A DNA stretch of 64,000 nucleotides from Lagopus muta (lineage: Eukaryota > Chordata > Aves > Galliformes > Phasianidae). The notes below the pieces were generated by a model. The model worked only from the letters and a program-made list of their open reading frames with translations. It had not been told where the DNA came from and made no database searches. The stretch is from NCBI RefSeq assembly GCF_023343835.1, contig NC_064433.1:66300032-66364031 (forward strand), in the 5' to 3' direction. Below are positions 12,492 through 25,350 of this stretch, in pieces. Numbering within the stretch: the first letter of the stretch is position 1; each line of letters opens with the position of its first letter. The translations under genes were made by a program, and so were the position numbers.

Positions 12492-12980
12492 TTAGAATCA
12501 TAGAATCCTTAGAGTTGGAAGGGACCTCTGAGAGTCATCTAGTCCAACTCCCCTGCAATGAACAGGGACACCACAGCTGGATCAAGTTGCCCAGGCCTTA
12601 TCCTAACCCTCTGCCAAGTCTTGCCTTGAATGTTTCCAGGGTCGGGCCATCAACCACATCACTAGGCAACCTGTTCCAGTGCCTCTCCACCTTCACTGTA
12701 CAAGATTTTTTCCTTTTATACAAGCTAAATCTATCCTCCCTGAATGTGAAGCCATTTCCCCTTGTTCTATCACCACAGACCCTGCTAAGGAGTCTGTCAC
12801 ATTCTTTCCTGTAGCTCTCCTTTAGATAATGAAAGGCTGTTATCAGGTCACCTAGCAACCTTCTCTTCTCCAGGTTGAAGAGTGCCAGCCTCTCTCAGCC
12901 TGTCCACATAGGAGAGGTGTTCCATTCTGTGGATCTCTAGTGCAGTTATTCCTTCCCACACCTTACCATGGAAAAGCTCA
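12492..12980 (-). mobile_element. CR1 LINE 3' region, antisense
   Basis: Minus-strand CR1 3' end: terminal AGAATCATAGAATCC, then GTTGGAAGGGACCTCTGAGA, the 3' UTR, and a C-terminal coding block reading HRMEHLSYVDRLREAG on the minus strand near 12,890-12,935. The subfamily differs from those at 2.8 and 17 kb. No reverse-transcriptase core follows. Instead the sequence passes directly into an ORF1-like segment. Confidence 0.88.
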
Positions 12981-13560
12981 CTATCCTCCCCATCCCCCTT
13001 CACACCTAGCGTAAAGCCACCCCAATAAGTCCAGCTAGCTTTTCCCCAAGGACCCTTCTTCCCCTTTGAGAAAGGCAAACATCATCCAATGCCCGCAAAC
13101 CGGGTACCATGTAGACTAATTGGATGTCAAAAAATCCAAAGTTCTAGTGACAGCACCAGCCAGAATGCCAGGTATTTAAAGATACAATCCTTTGGTTTGT
13201 TTCTGTGTCCTTACCCAATACAGGAGGCAAAGAACAAAAGATGATCTGGGCATTCAATTCTTTTAGCCATTGTCCCCAGGCCCTGAAATCTCTTGAGAGC
13301 CCTTAACCCACATGTAGCCAACTCATGTCTCCCTGTATGAAGAAGCAGTAAGGGTTGTGGTCTGTCAGCCATACCAGGCTAGTGGTTTCCTGGCTACGTC
13401 TCTCACCCACACCAGGAAGATAGCAGACTTCTCTAAGAAGAGGGTCTGCTCTGCATATTGGACATTCAGTTCCCTGCAGGGAGGAATCACCTACAACCAA
13501 TACCTATCTGTTCTTCAATGAAGCAGTCTTAGTGTTAGGGGAAGGCTTTTCCTGGTTTGG
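12981..13560 (-). pseudogene. CR1 ORF1 esterase (SGNH-like) remnant
   Basis: The minus strand translates to a degraded copy of the ORF1-encoded esterase-like domain of avian CR1. From right to left: VVGDSSLQGTECPICRADP at about 13,440-13,497 (GDS nucleophile block), REVCYLPG near 13,412-13,435, FGFFDIQLVYMVPGLRALD near 13,090-13,140 and DDVCLSQRGRRVLGE near 13,050-13,090. In the last block the usual D-x-V-H reads D-D-V-C, so the catalytic His position is lost. In-frame stops and frame changes interrupt it. The family's role is in retrotransposition, possibly lipid or membrane association. The upstream part of ORF1 may extend to about 13.8 kb but is too diverged to bound. Confidence 0.75.
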
Positions 13561-16500
13561 TTTTGTTAGCATGTCAGGACTGAGTGAGCTGTTGCTGCCC
13601 TCAGACAGCCTTGCACATCCAGGGCCTCATACCTGTTGTACAGAGGTACTTAGGAGGAGAGCAGGCAAGGAGGTTTTCATATGCAGCTTTGGGTGCAGAC
13701 TTGTCTCCATCCACTCTTTTCCTTTGCATTCTTGCCTCCAGCCTTGGAATTCTTTTTCCTCAACTTAATGTGATACAGGCTGCCTTGGGTTTGTGACTTT
13801 TTTCTTCGAAATTACCTGTTTGTGCATCAGTGAAATCTAATCATGTGAAGGACTGAAGAAATGAGGGTTGGACAGAAGCCAACACAAAATGGGTTTAGAA
13901 ATACGATGTTATTTTCTAGTTGGTTACTGTTTTGTTTTTGTTTTTTCCAAATTCAAGATGAGTAAGCAGAGAAAAAAATCTGCAACTTATCTCCATTTTT
14001 GGTAGGTGAAGCTCTCGCCATGTGGGAGATGGATAGATTTTGACAGTGAGAACAGTGTTTCATCAAACTCCCATCTGGATATTGTATTGTAAAACCTTAC
14101 TCCTTCCAAAAAGAAACCCCGCCTTTTAGGCTGGTGTGGAACAGTCTCAACTAATTGCTCCTCTGGGAGCAATTCTAGTTCCTTCTAGTGTTCACTACAG
14201 AGGCAAGAGTTGCAAAGTCCAACCTGAGACACCCCTCCAGACTACAAGGACCAGCAGGATGTCTCCAGCCTCTGTTGTACAGTGTGAAATCCACAGACTG
14301 GGTAAGGAAAATCATTCTGGGGAGAGAGCACTGCTGAAGAGGTTTCCTCAACTCTTCTTGCAGTGTGTACAACTGCAGGAGGAAAGCAACTACTTGCTGG
14401 AGCATGGAGAGGAAGATGCTCGAGGAAGAGGATGATGGGTGAGTTTGCCCTCCCTGTGGGACAGAGACAAGCTCCATCCAGCTCTACAAAGTCTACTAGA
14501 AACACAACTCCTCCAGATACTAACCTTGATACCAAATGGTATTAAGGGAAAGTGACCCTGCTGGAAACCAGGTAGATAGAAATATCAGGTCTTGCTGTAA
14601 ATAAGATCAGATGGAGGCTGACCAGCTGTAGTTCATGTATAATTTTCCATATAATTATGGAAATAATCTTCTGTTCACTCACTTCATTGTTCATATCAGT
14701 TTCCAGACAAATTTACAGCCCATTATGTTTCTCATCTGAAGGATTGTTACCTGGCTGTAACCTGAATTCTTACCACATATTTTCCTGCAACTGTAACATA
14801 CATTTCTTCTCTTTAGACAGCTACTCCAAATGCTTAAATGAGAGATTTATTCCCTCCATTTGTTTTTTGCTGGAAATTGCCCTAGCTCTGTTGCTACAGA
14901 AGTAAGTTGTAACAGATGTTTCAGAATCCACTGCAGCTACATGACATCCAGGCACATACAGGCACAGTCCACAAGCTCAGGGGAGGCTGGAAGCTGGGTG
15001 AAGGCCTGAGAATCAGAGAATCAGCAGCTCTGGGATCGGGATCAGGATGCCACAGGTATGTTGAGCATCTTCAATCCAAAAAATTCAGCTCAGCAGGTAA
15101 AACCAGACTTTCCTTACTTGGAGTTGTGCAGCTACAGTTAAGAGCACCAGCAAATTGTTTTTTTTCCCCTATTTGTGTCACTGCTTCTCTGGCAATAGGT
15201 AATACAGAGGTTTGTGAGGCATAAGTAATCTCTGTTTGCAAAGCACTCTAAGGTACTCAACTGAAAGTGTAACTCAGGGCCATGAGCATGGATCCACTCA
15301 ACAGCTGGGCTCTGGAAGCAGCAATTTCTGCCTGGAAAATTAGAGCAGCCAGCTTTATAAGGGACATTTCACCCTGGAGTGGCATCTGACACATTTGAGC
15401 ACTCAGGCCTAATCAGTAAAAATGGGCCACATGTAGCAGCAGGTGCCCAAATGAGCCACTAACCTTACATGCTGAGCCACCAAAAGCAGCTGCTCACCTA
15501 CAGGCAGCTGGATGATATTTGCCAGAATAGGGGAAACAACAGAAATGCCACAGAAAACAGCAAAAGGTCCATGAAAGACTTTTAAGCTGAGGTTCAAAAC
15601 ACAGGGGAAAAAAACTTCTGCTTTCTGCTCAGTCCATCCTACACAAAGGCAAACAGTACTGTGCCATACAGTCTCTAAAAATGAATAGAACTATACCAGA
15701 GAAATACTTGTTCTCTATTTTTTCTTTAAAAGAAGATGGCCTGCAGTTACTGACTACTGACTGCTCCTTGAGGCACGCTCAGGCAGAGGCAGGGAGCACA
15801 GAGCAAGCTCTGCAACTCTGGCCAAGGTGAGTAGTTCTGGTATTAGCACTTTTCTAAGTGTTTAACACTTTCTCAGAGTATTGGGAAAAAAAATTAAAAA
15901 AAAAAAAAAAATCTGCTTTCTAACTCTTGTTCTGAGTTTGGGATTTTTTGGAAGCAGATACAAAATTAAGCTTGCTTAATTATTGAATGAAAATACATCT
16001 TTGGGCCATGTTGAGGAGTCTGCTAAGAACAGCAGCGTGCTTTTAATAATTACTACACATTGTGTCAGAACAACTCACCAAAAAGAGCACTTCAGGCTAT
16101 ACCAGCACTGAGTATCTCCTTTATTTCACCCTCACAAATGAGATTTTAGAGCAGGCTCAAAGCCCACCCGAATCTACATCCAGTCTCTTTAAGTAAGCAA
16201 GCTTGATGCCGTTGGCCTTTCCATAAATGCTGGCTGATTAGTTCAGCCCTGCTCAGTGTGGGACTGATTGTGGGCACAATTCAATGCTGTAGGTCACAAT
16301 TAGTCTTTCTTTGTGTGATAAAATGATTATAAAATTCACATGGACTGAGATTCTGTGTCGGACCAATGCGCAACAATGAATTGATGTGCCACATTCCTTG
16401 TGCATATACTGTTCTCTGTGCTCTTTAGTTGTTGTACATGTATGAATGCTTAGTAATTTAAAAGGAAATATTTATACATGTATCAACATAGTGGTGGGTG

Positions 16501-17017
16501 GGGGAAGTAAACTTCATATTTCACAAAACACTTTTTTGGGTAATTATGCAAAGCCGTTCACTATTTAGTAGGTTGGTTTCGTAACAGGCCATTTCTGCTG
16601 TAGTGGGTGAAAGCATGCCAAATAAGAAGACAAAAAACCATAATTCTGCTTGATAAATTGGCTAATTACCATGGGAACTTTGCAATTTGGAAAGCCTGAG
16701 CTCTTCTGCAATGGGGAGTGACTAAGAAAAGCAGCATTTTGATTTAAATTGAAGCCTCATACACCCCCAACAGGGAAGTGTCTATTATCACGGGTGTCCA
16801 AACTTCTGGCTTGCCTGTACTGCACTGACTGAAGAGGAATTGTCTAGAGCCACATATAAAATATATAATATAGTTCATGCATGTAAGTAACAAAACTTCT
16901 TTTTTTTTTTTTTTTTTTTTTTTGCTACAACATATATAGAGGGCAACAAAAACATAAAACTTTGGGTTGGACACATTTAACCACACCTATGCTGTGAACT
17001 TGTTGCAAATGCCAGCT
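13561..17017. other. Intergenic, no host gene recognised
   Basis: The first about 240 bases could be the N-terminal part of the CR1 ORF1 remnant. Beyond that I see unique sequence, an A-rich run near 15,885-15,912 and the T24 run annotated separately. The 97-105 codon ORFs at 14.1-14.5 kb lie on both strands and are probably chance. Confidence 0.45.
16900..16923 (-). repeat. T24 homopolymer (A24 on minus strand)
   Basis: An uninterrupted run of 24 T on the plus strand. No recognisable retrocopy sits next to it on the minus strand. Confidence 0.95.
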
Positions 17018-18384
17018 ATCATAGAATCATAGAATGGCTTGAGTTGGAAGGGACCTCAAAGACCATCAAGTTCCAACCTCCCAGTCACAGATAGGATTGC
17101 CAACTGCCAGATCAAATACTAGATCAGGCTGCCCACGGCCCCATCCACCATAGCCTTGGACACCTTTAGGGACAGAACATCCACAACCTCTCAAGGCAGC
17201 CTGTTCCAGCACTTCACCCCAATCTCAGTGAAAAACTTTCCCCTGATATCTAATCTAAATATTTCTTCTCCTTTAATTTAAAAACATTCCCCCTTGTCCT
17301 ATCACTGCTTGTCTGTGTAAAAGTTGTTTTCCCTCCTGTTTATAATCTCCCTTTAAAGACTGCAAGGCCAGAATGAAGTCTCCATGGAACCTTCCCTTCT
17401 ACAGACTGAACAAGCCCAGCTACCTCAGCCTGTCTTCATAGGAGAGGTGCTCCAGCCCTCTGACCATCTTTGTGGTCCTCCTCTGGAGCCTCTCCAAAAG
17501 CTTCACATCTTTTCTGAGTTGGGGGTCCCAGACTTCAATGCAATACTCCAGATGAGGTCTCATGAGGGCAGAGGAGAGAGGGACAATCATTTCCCTTATC
17601 CTGCTGGCCCCCCTTCTTCTGATGCAGCCCAAGATTTCATTGGCCTTCCAGGCTGCAAGCACACACTGCTGGCTCATGTTAAGTTTTCATCAGCTGGGAC
17701 ACCTATGTTCTTCTCAGCAGGGCTACTCTCAAGGAGTTCTTCTCCAAGATTGTATACGTATCTGGAATTAACCCAACCCAAGTGCAAAACCTTGCATTTT
17801 GCTTTGTTGAACATCATTAGGTTCACAAGGGCCTACCTTTAGAGTTTATCAAGGTCCCGCTGGATGGCATCCCTTCCTTCCTCTGTATTTATTGCACCAC
17901 TCAGCTTGCTGTCATCTGCAAACTTGCTCAGGGTACACTCAGTCCCATCATCGATGTCATTGTTAAAAATGTTAAAGAGAACCAGTCCCAAGACAGATCC
18001 CTGGAGGACACCATTCCTCAGTGGTCTAATACTTGGACATAGAGCCATTGACAACAACTCTCTGGTTGCAAGCTTCCAACCGGTTCCTTATCCACTGAAT
18101 AGTCCACCTTTCAAATCCATGTATCTGCAATTTAGAGATAAGGATCTGGTGTCAAAGGCCTTGAAGAGGTCCAGGTAGATGGTATCAGTTTCCTTCCTTT
18201 TGCCCACTGATGCCATCACTCTGTCATAAGAGGCCACCAGATTAGTCAGGCACAACTTTCCCTTGGTGAAGCTGTGCTAGCTGTCCTGGATCACCTTCTC
18301 ATCCTTCATGTGCCTTAACATGTCTTTCAGGAGGATCTATTTAATGATTTTCCCAGGCACTGAGGTAAGACTCACCAGCCTGTG
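17018..18384 (-). mobile_element. CR1 LINE, 1.4 kb, with reverse-transcriptase remnant
   Basis: Minus-strand CR1. The left end has the inverted terminal repeat ATCATAGAATCATAGAATGG, then TTGGAAGGGACCTCAAAGAC. Minus-strand translation gives GLEHLSYEDRLR near 17,420-17,460 and PLSSALMRPHLEYCIEVWDP near 17,530-17,600. [11 protein letters not shown] lies near 18,035, [19 protein letters not shown] near 17,940-17,995 and [16 protein letters not shown] near 17,880-17,930, which keeps the catalytic DD. The copy is truncated in the fingers region near 18,384. It has frame breaks around 17,690 and 18,060, so it is inactive. It carries the same segments as the CR1 at 2.8 kb but belongs to another subfamily. 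Confidence 0.93.
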
Positions 18385-21300
18385 AAATCTCCTCCCATAT
18401 ACACAAGAGCTCAGTGAGGACTAAGAATATACTTTCATAGCATTTCTCTTTTGTTATGTTATGCCTGCATCTTGAGAAAGACCTGGTTTCCACTTTGGTA
18501 ATCAAGAAAAAAACCACTACAAGGTGCACAGTACAATATGCCTGGCACACGAAGTAAATGGGAAAGAGGATTTTCTCATACAGGCAGACGATCCTAGGGA
18601 CCATGAACTTTAAAAAATACATGTTTTTATTTATATCCTGAAATTCATGGTAAAATTACAATAATTATCTCTTGGAGTACTTGGACTATTTTTCATGTAA
18701 GGAAAAAACAGCATACACGTTGCCTTTGATTTCACTTCCAACACAATTCCTCCTCTGTTGATTATGGAAGTAAATAATCATTGCTCGATAAAGTTCAGCA
18801 TCTTCTTTATTTTCATTGAATGGAGCCGAGTCAGTTTACAAATGAGATCTTTACTCCTGAGTTCACCAAAAGCTTGTGCCTATAAACGCAGTCTGTGCTG
18901 TGAGGAAAATACTAGAAAGTATTGGAGACTTCTGCTTTGGTGATCCCTGGACATCTGCTGTCAGAGTTCAATTAGTCTTGGAATACCAACATAAGAGGAC
19001 GGCTAAGAAAGTATTTTCCATCACAAATACCATTAAGAGCATCAGAATCAAGCCTTTCATAACAAACTTGGTGGCAGTAGCTCACAAGAGTCACAAACCA
19101 GCCGAAAAGACTACCAGAGTTATCAGGAAAAGCACTTTCTTAAGAAAAACTATAAGTGGTTACTGCTCCTTAAGGAGAAACACATCATTACAAAAAGCTC
19201 AACGTACATCAAGGATCAGAAGAGATGAAATTATTTAGCACTGAAAGACCCAGATCAGTGCCCTCACACTTGAGATGTCCAATTAGGAACACAGGCAGTA
19301 GAGAGAAAAAAGCTCCTCCAAGGAACAAGTCATAGTCTAGATGGGCAAGCTGGAACCAACATCCTCATAAGCCTGTGTCCTCCAGCTCAGTGTGTGGACT
19401 TCACTCACATGTCTGGTTAATTTGTTTTTGTTAGAAATACTGCTCAATTAGTCATTGTAGTCACACCTGTAAAAACATGCTCGCCAGGGTATGCTTCAGT
19501 CTTCTTTATGTCTGCCAAAATTGGCTAAAATAAGACAGATTTATATTACAACATATGTTCACCTATTCTGAGTAGTACTGATGGAATTATGGGCCTCTGT
19601 ATGGACATCGTGCCATAGCAAGTAGGGCATGTAACAGATGTTGATGCAACAAGACAAAACTACTCTAAGCTGGTTAAAATAAAAGCATTCCTCTTTTCAA
19701 TCTTTTGAATTCTTGCAGTGTGCTTCACTGTATTTTACTAGCATGAGTAATGCTGAACTGATGTCTTGACAACAGCCTTGGAGCAGATCTTTCCTGGAGC
19801 TGATTCCATAGCTCATGGCAAGAGCTAAAGCAGTTTATAGAAGGAAAAATGCTTTGCTGAGTACTTCTAAAACTCCTGCAGAAGGGAAGCTGCTCACATC
19901 CTAAATGGATTTTACTGAGTCAGAAAGCCCAAGCTTGCACCTTCTCTGCTTCCCAGCTCATGGGAGGAGATGAAGAAAGGCATCCCAGCAGCCAGCAGCA
20001 GCAAGCAGAACCTGCTTGCAAAGCAGAGATAGGAAAACTCACAGCAGCTTGGCAGAAAGCCAAGTCTGAGTTCACTTTGACAAGCACCACAGAATGATTT
20101 CCTTGTGATTTATACCATCAAAACCAAATCATTGTGGAGGAGGAAATACAAAGACGAGTCTCTCCCAAGGCAAGGTTACAGTACTTGCAAAAATGGAAGC
20201 AACGCTTCCTCCCCTCCTAACACCACAACTGTTTTGAAAAACTTTAAATTACAAGTATCATTAAGACAGTATTTGGTAAAAATGATAAAAATTAAAAGAT
20301 AGCAACTAAAAGAATACAAAGTGGAGAAATTACAGAACAAAGGTCACAGAGAATGACACAGAAGTTACAACGTGATTTAACAGAACAGAAGCCAGGACAG
20401 GATCTGATCACACTTCTGAGATTGGCGTCAATACGAAAGCAAAATCTGCAAGAGGGGAAATGTTAAATGAATGACTCATTTGGTACATATTTCAGGCAGG
20501 GAAATTACAGTCTTCAGGGAGCACTGCACAGTCACTTCACCTTCGCAGCAGCCTGAAACAAGAACACAACTTCAGTTCAGGAGGAGGGCCCAGGCCTTCT
20601 GGCAGCCTCTGAGTAGTGCAAAACAAAAGGCAAAGAGAAAAGCCATTAGTATGCACAGCCATGGACAACTGAAATAAAGCAGGCAGCAGCTGTAAATCTG
20701 CAGTAAATGAAAGCAACAGGCTCAAGAGACAGGAAGACAGAGTGCCCCTCTCCTCCCCTTCCCTCAGGAGAAGGCCAAAGGCCTTCCCAAGTCACTTTGA
20801 AGTAAACAGACAGCTGAGTGCTGTTAGTGAGCTCCAACTCCTTTGTTTCTGACTCAGATCTTAATAAAATACTACCTTTGCAATTTAAGAAAGAACAGAA
20901 AGCACTTAAGGAAACCAAAGGAGGACCTTTCAGGTGGTTCTTTTTTTATCTTTTTTTTTTTTTTTTTTTTGGCTAATATTGTTTTATAATTTTTCATAGG
21001 CTGCTGAAATTCATGCAGAAGAAAGTATAAAGGCAGCCACCCAAGGAGAACGAAAATGCTAATGGCAGCAGAAAGTACCATTTTAATGAATGCAAAGTGT
21101 CCATGTGACTGGGAAGCCCTTAAGTTTAAATTAGCAACAAGTAAGTAATAAGAGGAAAAAATCTGTTCTGGATTGTTCAGCTCTCTCATCTATTCTTTAT
21201 GCAATTTAAGCTAAGCTGTTTGGCTCCTCTTTTCTTTACTAGGAAATTAGGTGCAAGGGAAGAGGAAGGAAAAGGCATAGCTCTTTAAATCAGTGTAAAA

Positions 21301-24300
21301 TAAACCCAGTTAGACTTTATATATCTGCTCTTCATCCCACGCCATGTTATGAACCTTAGCATTTGAAATCTCACAGTATATACTATCAAATATAATGTAC
21401 TTTTTTTTTTTCTATTGGAAGAATACTCTCAGTGAATCAGTTCTCTTCCTCCCTGAGCATGCACTCAGCACCTTCTTCACTTAGAAGCAGTAACCTTCCC
21501 ATGTTTCTTTTCTTGATGCTAACTAAAGAGACATGATAGAAAGGTTGTCATGATTTTCCTTGGCTGCTTGAGGAAACATGGAAGATTTAAGGGGGACAAG
21601 AGTTTGGATGCAGGATTACTGGTCCAGACAGTCACTGTTTCCTATCTGTAGTTGAACTAATATTCAACCACTGAATAAGCAAAGACATGTGACTGGCATA
21701 GATTTTTATTTGAGGAGGAAATCATTAGCAAGTTTATGTCTTTCCAAGGCCTCTCCTATCTACAAAGCCACTTTGAAGTTATGTGAAGGGTGTGTTTGTG
21801 TATTCTGGTGAAGCAAATATCTCTCATAGCTCATGGGTGGTCAAATATACTAAGTAGCCCCTGGGTTAGCAGTACTTAATTATCTGCTTCCGAAGGACAA
21901 AACAATCTACTGCCGACAGATGCATGAGAATTTGATAAACAGCTTGTCTCCCTTCTAACCCTTGCAGGAGGACATACAAACAGATGCCAGATTCCTGTTT
22001 GGTGCACTGATAGAAAAACACAGTCTGTTTTTCTAAAGGTTTCATTCTCTGTTGTGCTCCCTATCACTCTGCTAATACCTTTTTTTGCTTGAAAAAGCAG
22101 GAAAGGAAGCTTCACCAGCAGGGCTGTACAAAAGAGCTGGGGTTAACTGGTATTAACAAAGGTCACAACCAACTGTTGAATTGCCTTTGTATAGTGTCAG
22201 ACAGCTTATGTGAGATAGAATTCTCTTTATTTTCTTTAAAATCCACATCATGCCACATGTGCCCAAAGAATTATTTAAATTCCTGTTTATGAATAACACA
22301 CAAAACCCATCCTAAATTACAAGCAAAATATAAAACTTCTTCCATGTTTTAATGGGAGATGTTGTCCAACAGAGTGAAGGACACCTGGAGTTCTCCTCCT
22401 ACACAGTTCTTATCCATCTCTTTATTTGTTGCTGCTTCTCCTTCCAGTTTAAGTAAACACGTTCATATGTGGTGGCTGAGAAACAGGTAGCCATGTGATT
22501 TCATTTATTTTATTCTTTGCCATTTTCTCCCCTGCACCTACTGGGGTGTGCAGCTCACAGCAAAGGAAAAAGTTAAGGATGCTGGCCCAGAGATCATCAC
22601 ACTCCTGCTAATTGATGATAGATAGGAGATGGGTTGCTAAGGCAGGAGATCAGGCAGTCTCCTGCCTGGAGACACTGACCTCCAGGAGCACAGTGAGATT
22701 CCAGCACAGGGCTGGGGGCTGAAGGCATCTCTGAGCAGGGCTATCCCACCCTCCCATCAACTGAACCTGCAGTGAGATGGCCACAGGCTGACAAAGAGTT
22801 TCTCTTAGATCCCCAAAAAACATGGGCTATTAAAGCTACCAGAACAATAACAATCTTCATTTCATTGCCTGCACTTTGAAAGTTCTGTGTACCCTATAAC
22901 AAAAGTAAGCTTAGTCTTCTATCAAATACTTAGGGTCACAAGCAGAATTTTCAGGAAAATTTGCTAAGAAAATATTTTTAAGAACAAATTGGCAGACATT
23001 ATAGAAATAAAATATTAATTTATGAAGGCACAATTAGAAAGTTAGGGCAATAGGAATAAAAATGTATAATATGTAGGAATAAAAGCCTACAATTACAGTG
23101 CTTTCTATGAAATGAGTAGGAGGAGCACAAATATTTGTGCTATACGGAAGTACTGTCTTTACTGTTTACTTCCCACTTAGGTTCTTAAACAATTACATCA
23201 CAGCACATTGCTCACATCGTTTTTTTATAAATACTCTTCCCATTTGGAAAATGGGAATTGCATGCTAATCTGTTCTTTTGATATAAGTCTAATTCTGAAC
23301 TGTCTGCCCATTATGCAGATATTTCAGAAGTGTAACCCAAATCTCAGTGAAATCAAAACACAGGATTTCCATGGTCATTTAGCAAGGTTTTGTGGTAAGG
23401 GCCTATGTGATGTAAGCAAGGACGACAGAGTAAAGTCTTAAATGAAGACCATAGAAATACAAGTTATCCTTAAAGCTAAAGAAGAAAAAATGACAGATCT
23501 TCTCTTTTGAAACTTGCAAGTTTAAAAAGACTCCCAAAAGATTAAAAACAGATGGAAGAGATGCTAGCACTTTATACCATGCTTTAACATGCAGGTTTTT
23601 CCTGAAATAACAAAGTAAATTGGGTGTTTTTAGTAAAGAATAAGAACCATTCATGATCTCCTCCAATTCCTTTTTTCTTTTTTTTTGTGCTAGCTGTGTT
23701 TACAGCCTTTATAATGCATGAATGTGAAACACATTGAAGTGCTAAATTAATTCTTCACTGATTAAAAAAAAAAGAAGTATGTTGGCCTGAACAAGGCTCT
23801 TTTCCTATTTAACATGTACATCCCAATTACCTCTGGAATTAGACTTTCACTCAGTTAATTACATGCACAATTACAGTTCAAGTTATTGACATGAAAGGGA
23901 TATAATAAATTTGTAGTGAAATCAAGTGGGCTTTTTCCCTAACCTTCTCCCTAGAAACCTAAAAGGTTTCTAAACTGCATACACCTCTGTTAGGAAAGTT
24001 ACATGTGTCCATTACAAACACATGCTTGTGTTTTTCCATTTTGCCTGTCGACTGTGAGCATCTCAGCATGGAAATGTTCCATTTCTTGTCTAAGTCTGCA
24101 AAATGCAAGCCCTGATTCTGCCTCTCAGAACAGCCTACTTTTGCTACCAGATAACAGTGCTGCCTTTTTTTAGCTCAGATCCTCAATGTTGGAAAGTGAG
24201 AGAAGAACTTCCCAGGCATCTCATGGAAGCCTCTGCTGGACTTCAATTCAGCCGAGCAACAGAGCACAAAAGCCTGTAGGGGAATGAGCACACCAAGGTT

Positions 24301-25145
24301 CATCCACCTCATGATTTGCAACAACCAGAACTCACACATGCACAAAGCCAGAGAGGAAACTGCGGAGGTAAATCTTTGATATGGGATTTCTACCACATCT
24401 CTCCTCAGCCCTGGGATGCTCTTATACCCAGTCTAAGCCAGACAATGAAAGCATTGAACCGTTTGGCTTTGTTTCACAGGCTGTGGAAACCAATTCCCTC
24501 CTGGGAGGGGACCCCTGTAAGAGGAGAAGCTGCTATTAGCATTTGTAATCTAGCAGGGTGGCCAGGGAAATAAGACTTGACTGCAAGGCAGAGCTATGCA
24601 TTCTGTGCTATATGCCCTGCAGCCCTCCAGCACAGCATCCTGAAATCCAGCTGGGCTGAGCTGAGTGGTGCAAAGCCTGCCATACCTACAGGCAAGGAAA
24701 ATATTTTACCTACTGACAGAACCAGTCATTCTTTCCATTCGCTCTCTCTTTTTTAATTCCTGCCTACACCTTTTCCCTCGTGTGAAAAGAGGGTGGGCCA
24801 TGGTTGACAATGTGACCTCTTCACGCTGTGAAGTTTCCTGGTTCTGGCCCACAAACCTTTCTGTGTAGTTGTGGGTAAGGACAGTCCCCCATGGCAGCCC
24901 TGATGGTTTGTGGAGCCCAGGCACAGGGCCCTGCTGAGCTCACATTTGGCAACTCCAGGCCCTGTCCACCCTTGCTCAGATGCTGTGGAGAAGGAATTTT
25001 GGGGAGGGTGTCAGCACCATCCGGACTTCAAATGTGGCCTCATCCTGCAGACCACAGCCAATCCTCCTCATGCCTAGATCCTTCCTCAGCAGTGCCTCTA
25101 CCTGAACTCACACAACTGCCACTCACTGCATCCCATGCCTGCCTG
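18385..25145. other. Long intergenic stretch, no gene recognised
   Basis: About 6.8 kb of mostly unique sequence, free of clear CR1. The longest ORF is 120 codons (18,876-19,238, plus). It is rich in K, R, T and S but matches no family I recognise and lacks exon-like flanks. A T20 run lies at 20,951-20,970. Many short overlapping ORFs are consistent with noncoding DNA. Confidence 0.5.
20951..20970 (+). repeat. T20 homopolymer
   Basis: An uninterrupted run of 20 T, preceded by a second short T run with one interruption. Confidence 0.9.
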
Positions 25146-25350
25146 AAAATCATGGAATTGCAGAATGGTTTGGGTTCGAAGGGACCTTAAAAATTGTTCA
25201 GTTCAAACCCCCTGCCCACGGCAGGGTTGCCACTCACCCAATCAAGCTGCCTAGGTCTGCATCCTATCCGGCCTTGAAAACCTCCAGGGATGGGGCATCC
25301 ACATTTTTCTGGGCAGCCTGTGCCACTGCCCAAGAAAATAGGAATAGGTT
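25146..25350 (-). mobile_element. CR1 LINE 3' fragment, antisense
   Basis: Minus-strand CR1 3' end. Blocks are AATGGTTTGGGTTCGAAGGG, the CCCCCTGCCCACGGCAGGGT hairpin-like block, CTCCAGGGATGGGGCATCCA and GGGCAGCCTGTGCCACTGCC. It is truncated just before the coding C-terminus. Confidence 0.88.

Noticed and set aside
18876-19238. 120-codon basic ORF
   Set aside because: Rich in K/R/T/S but matches no family I know and has no exon-like flanks.
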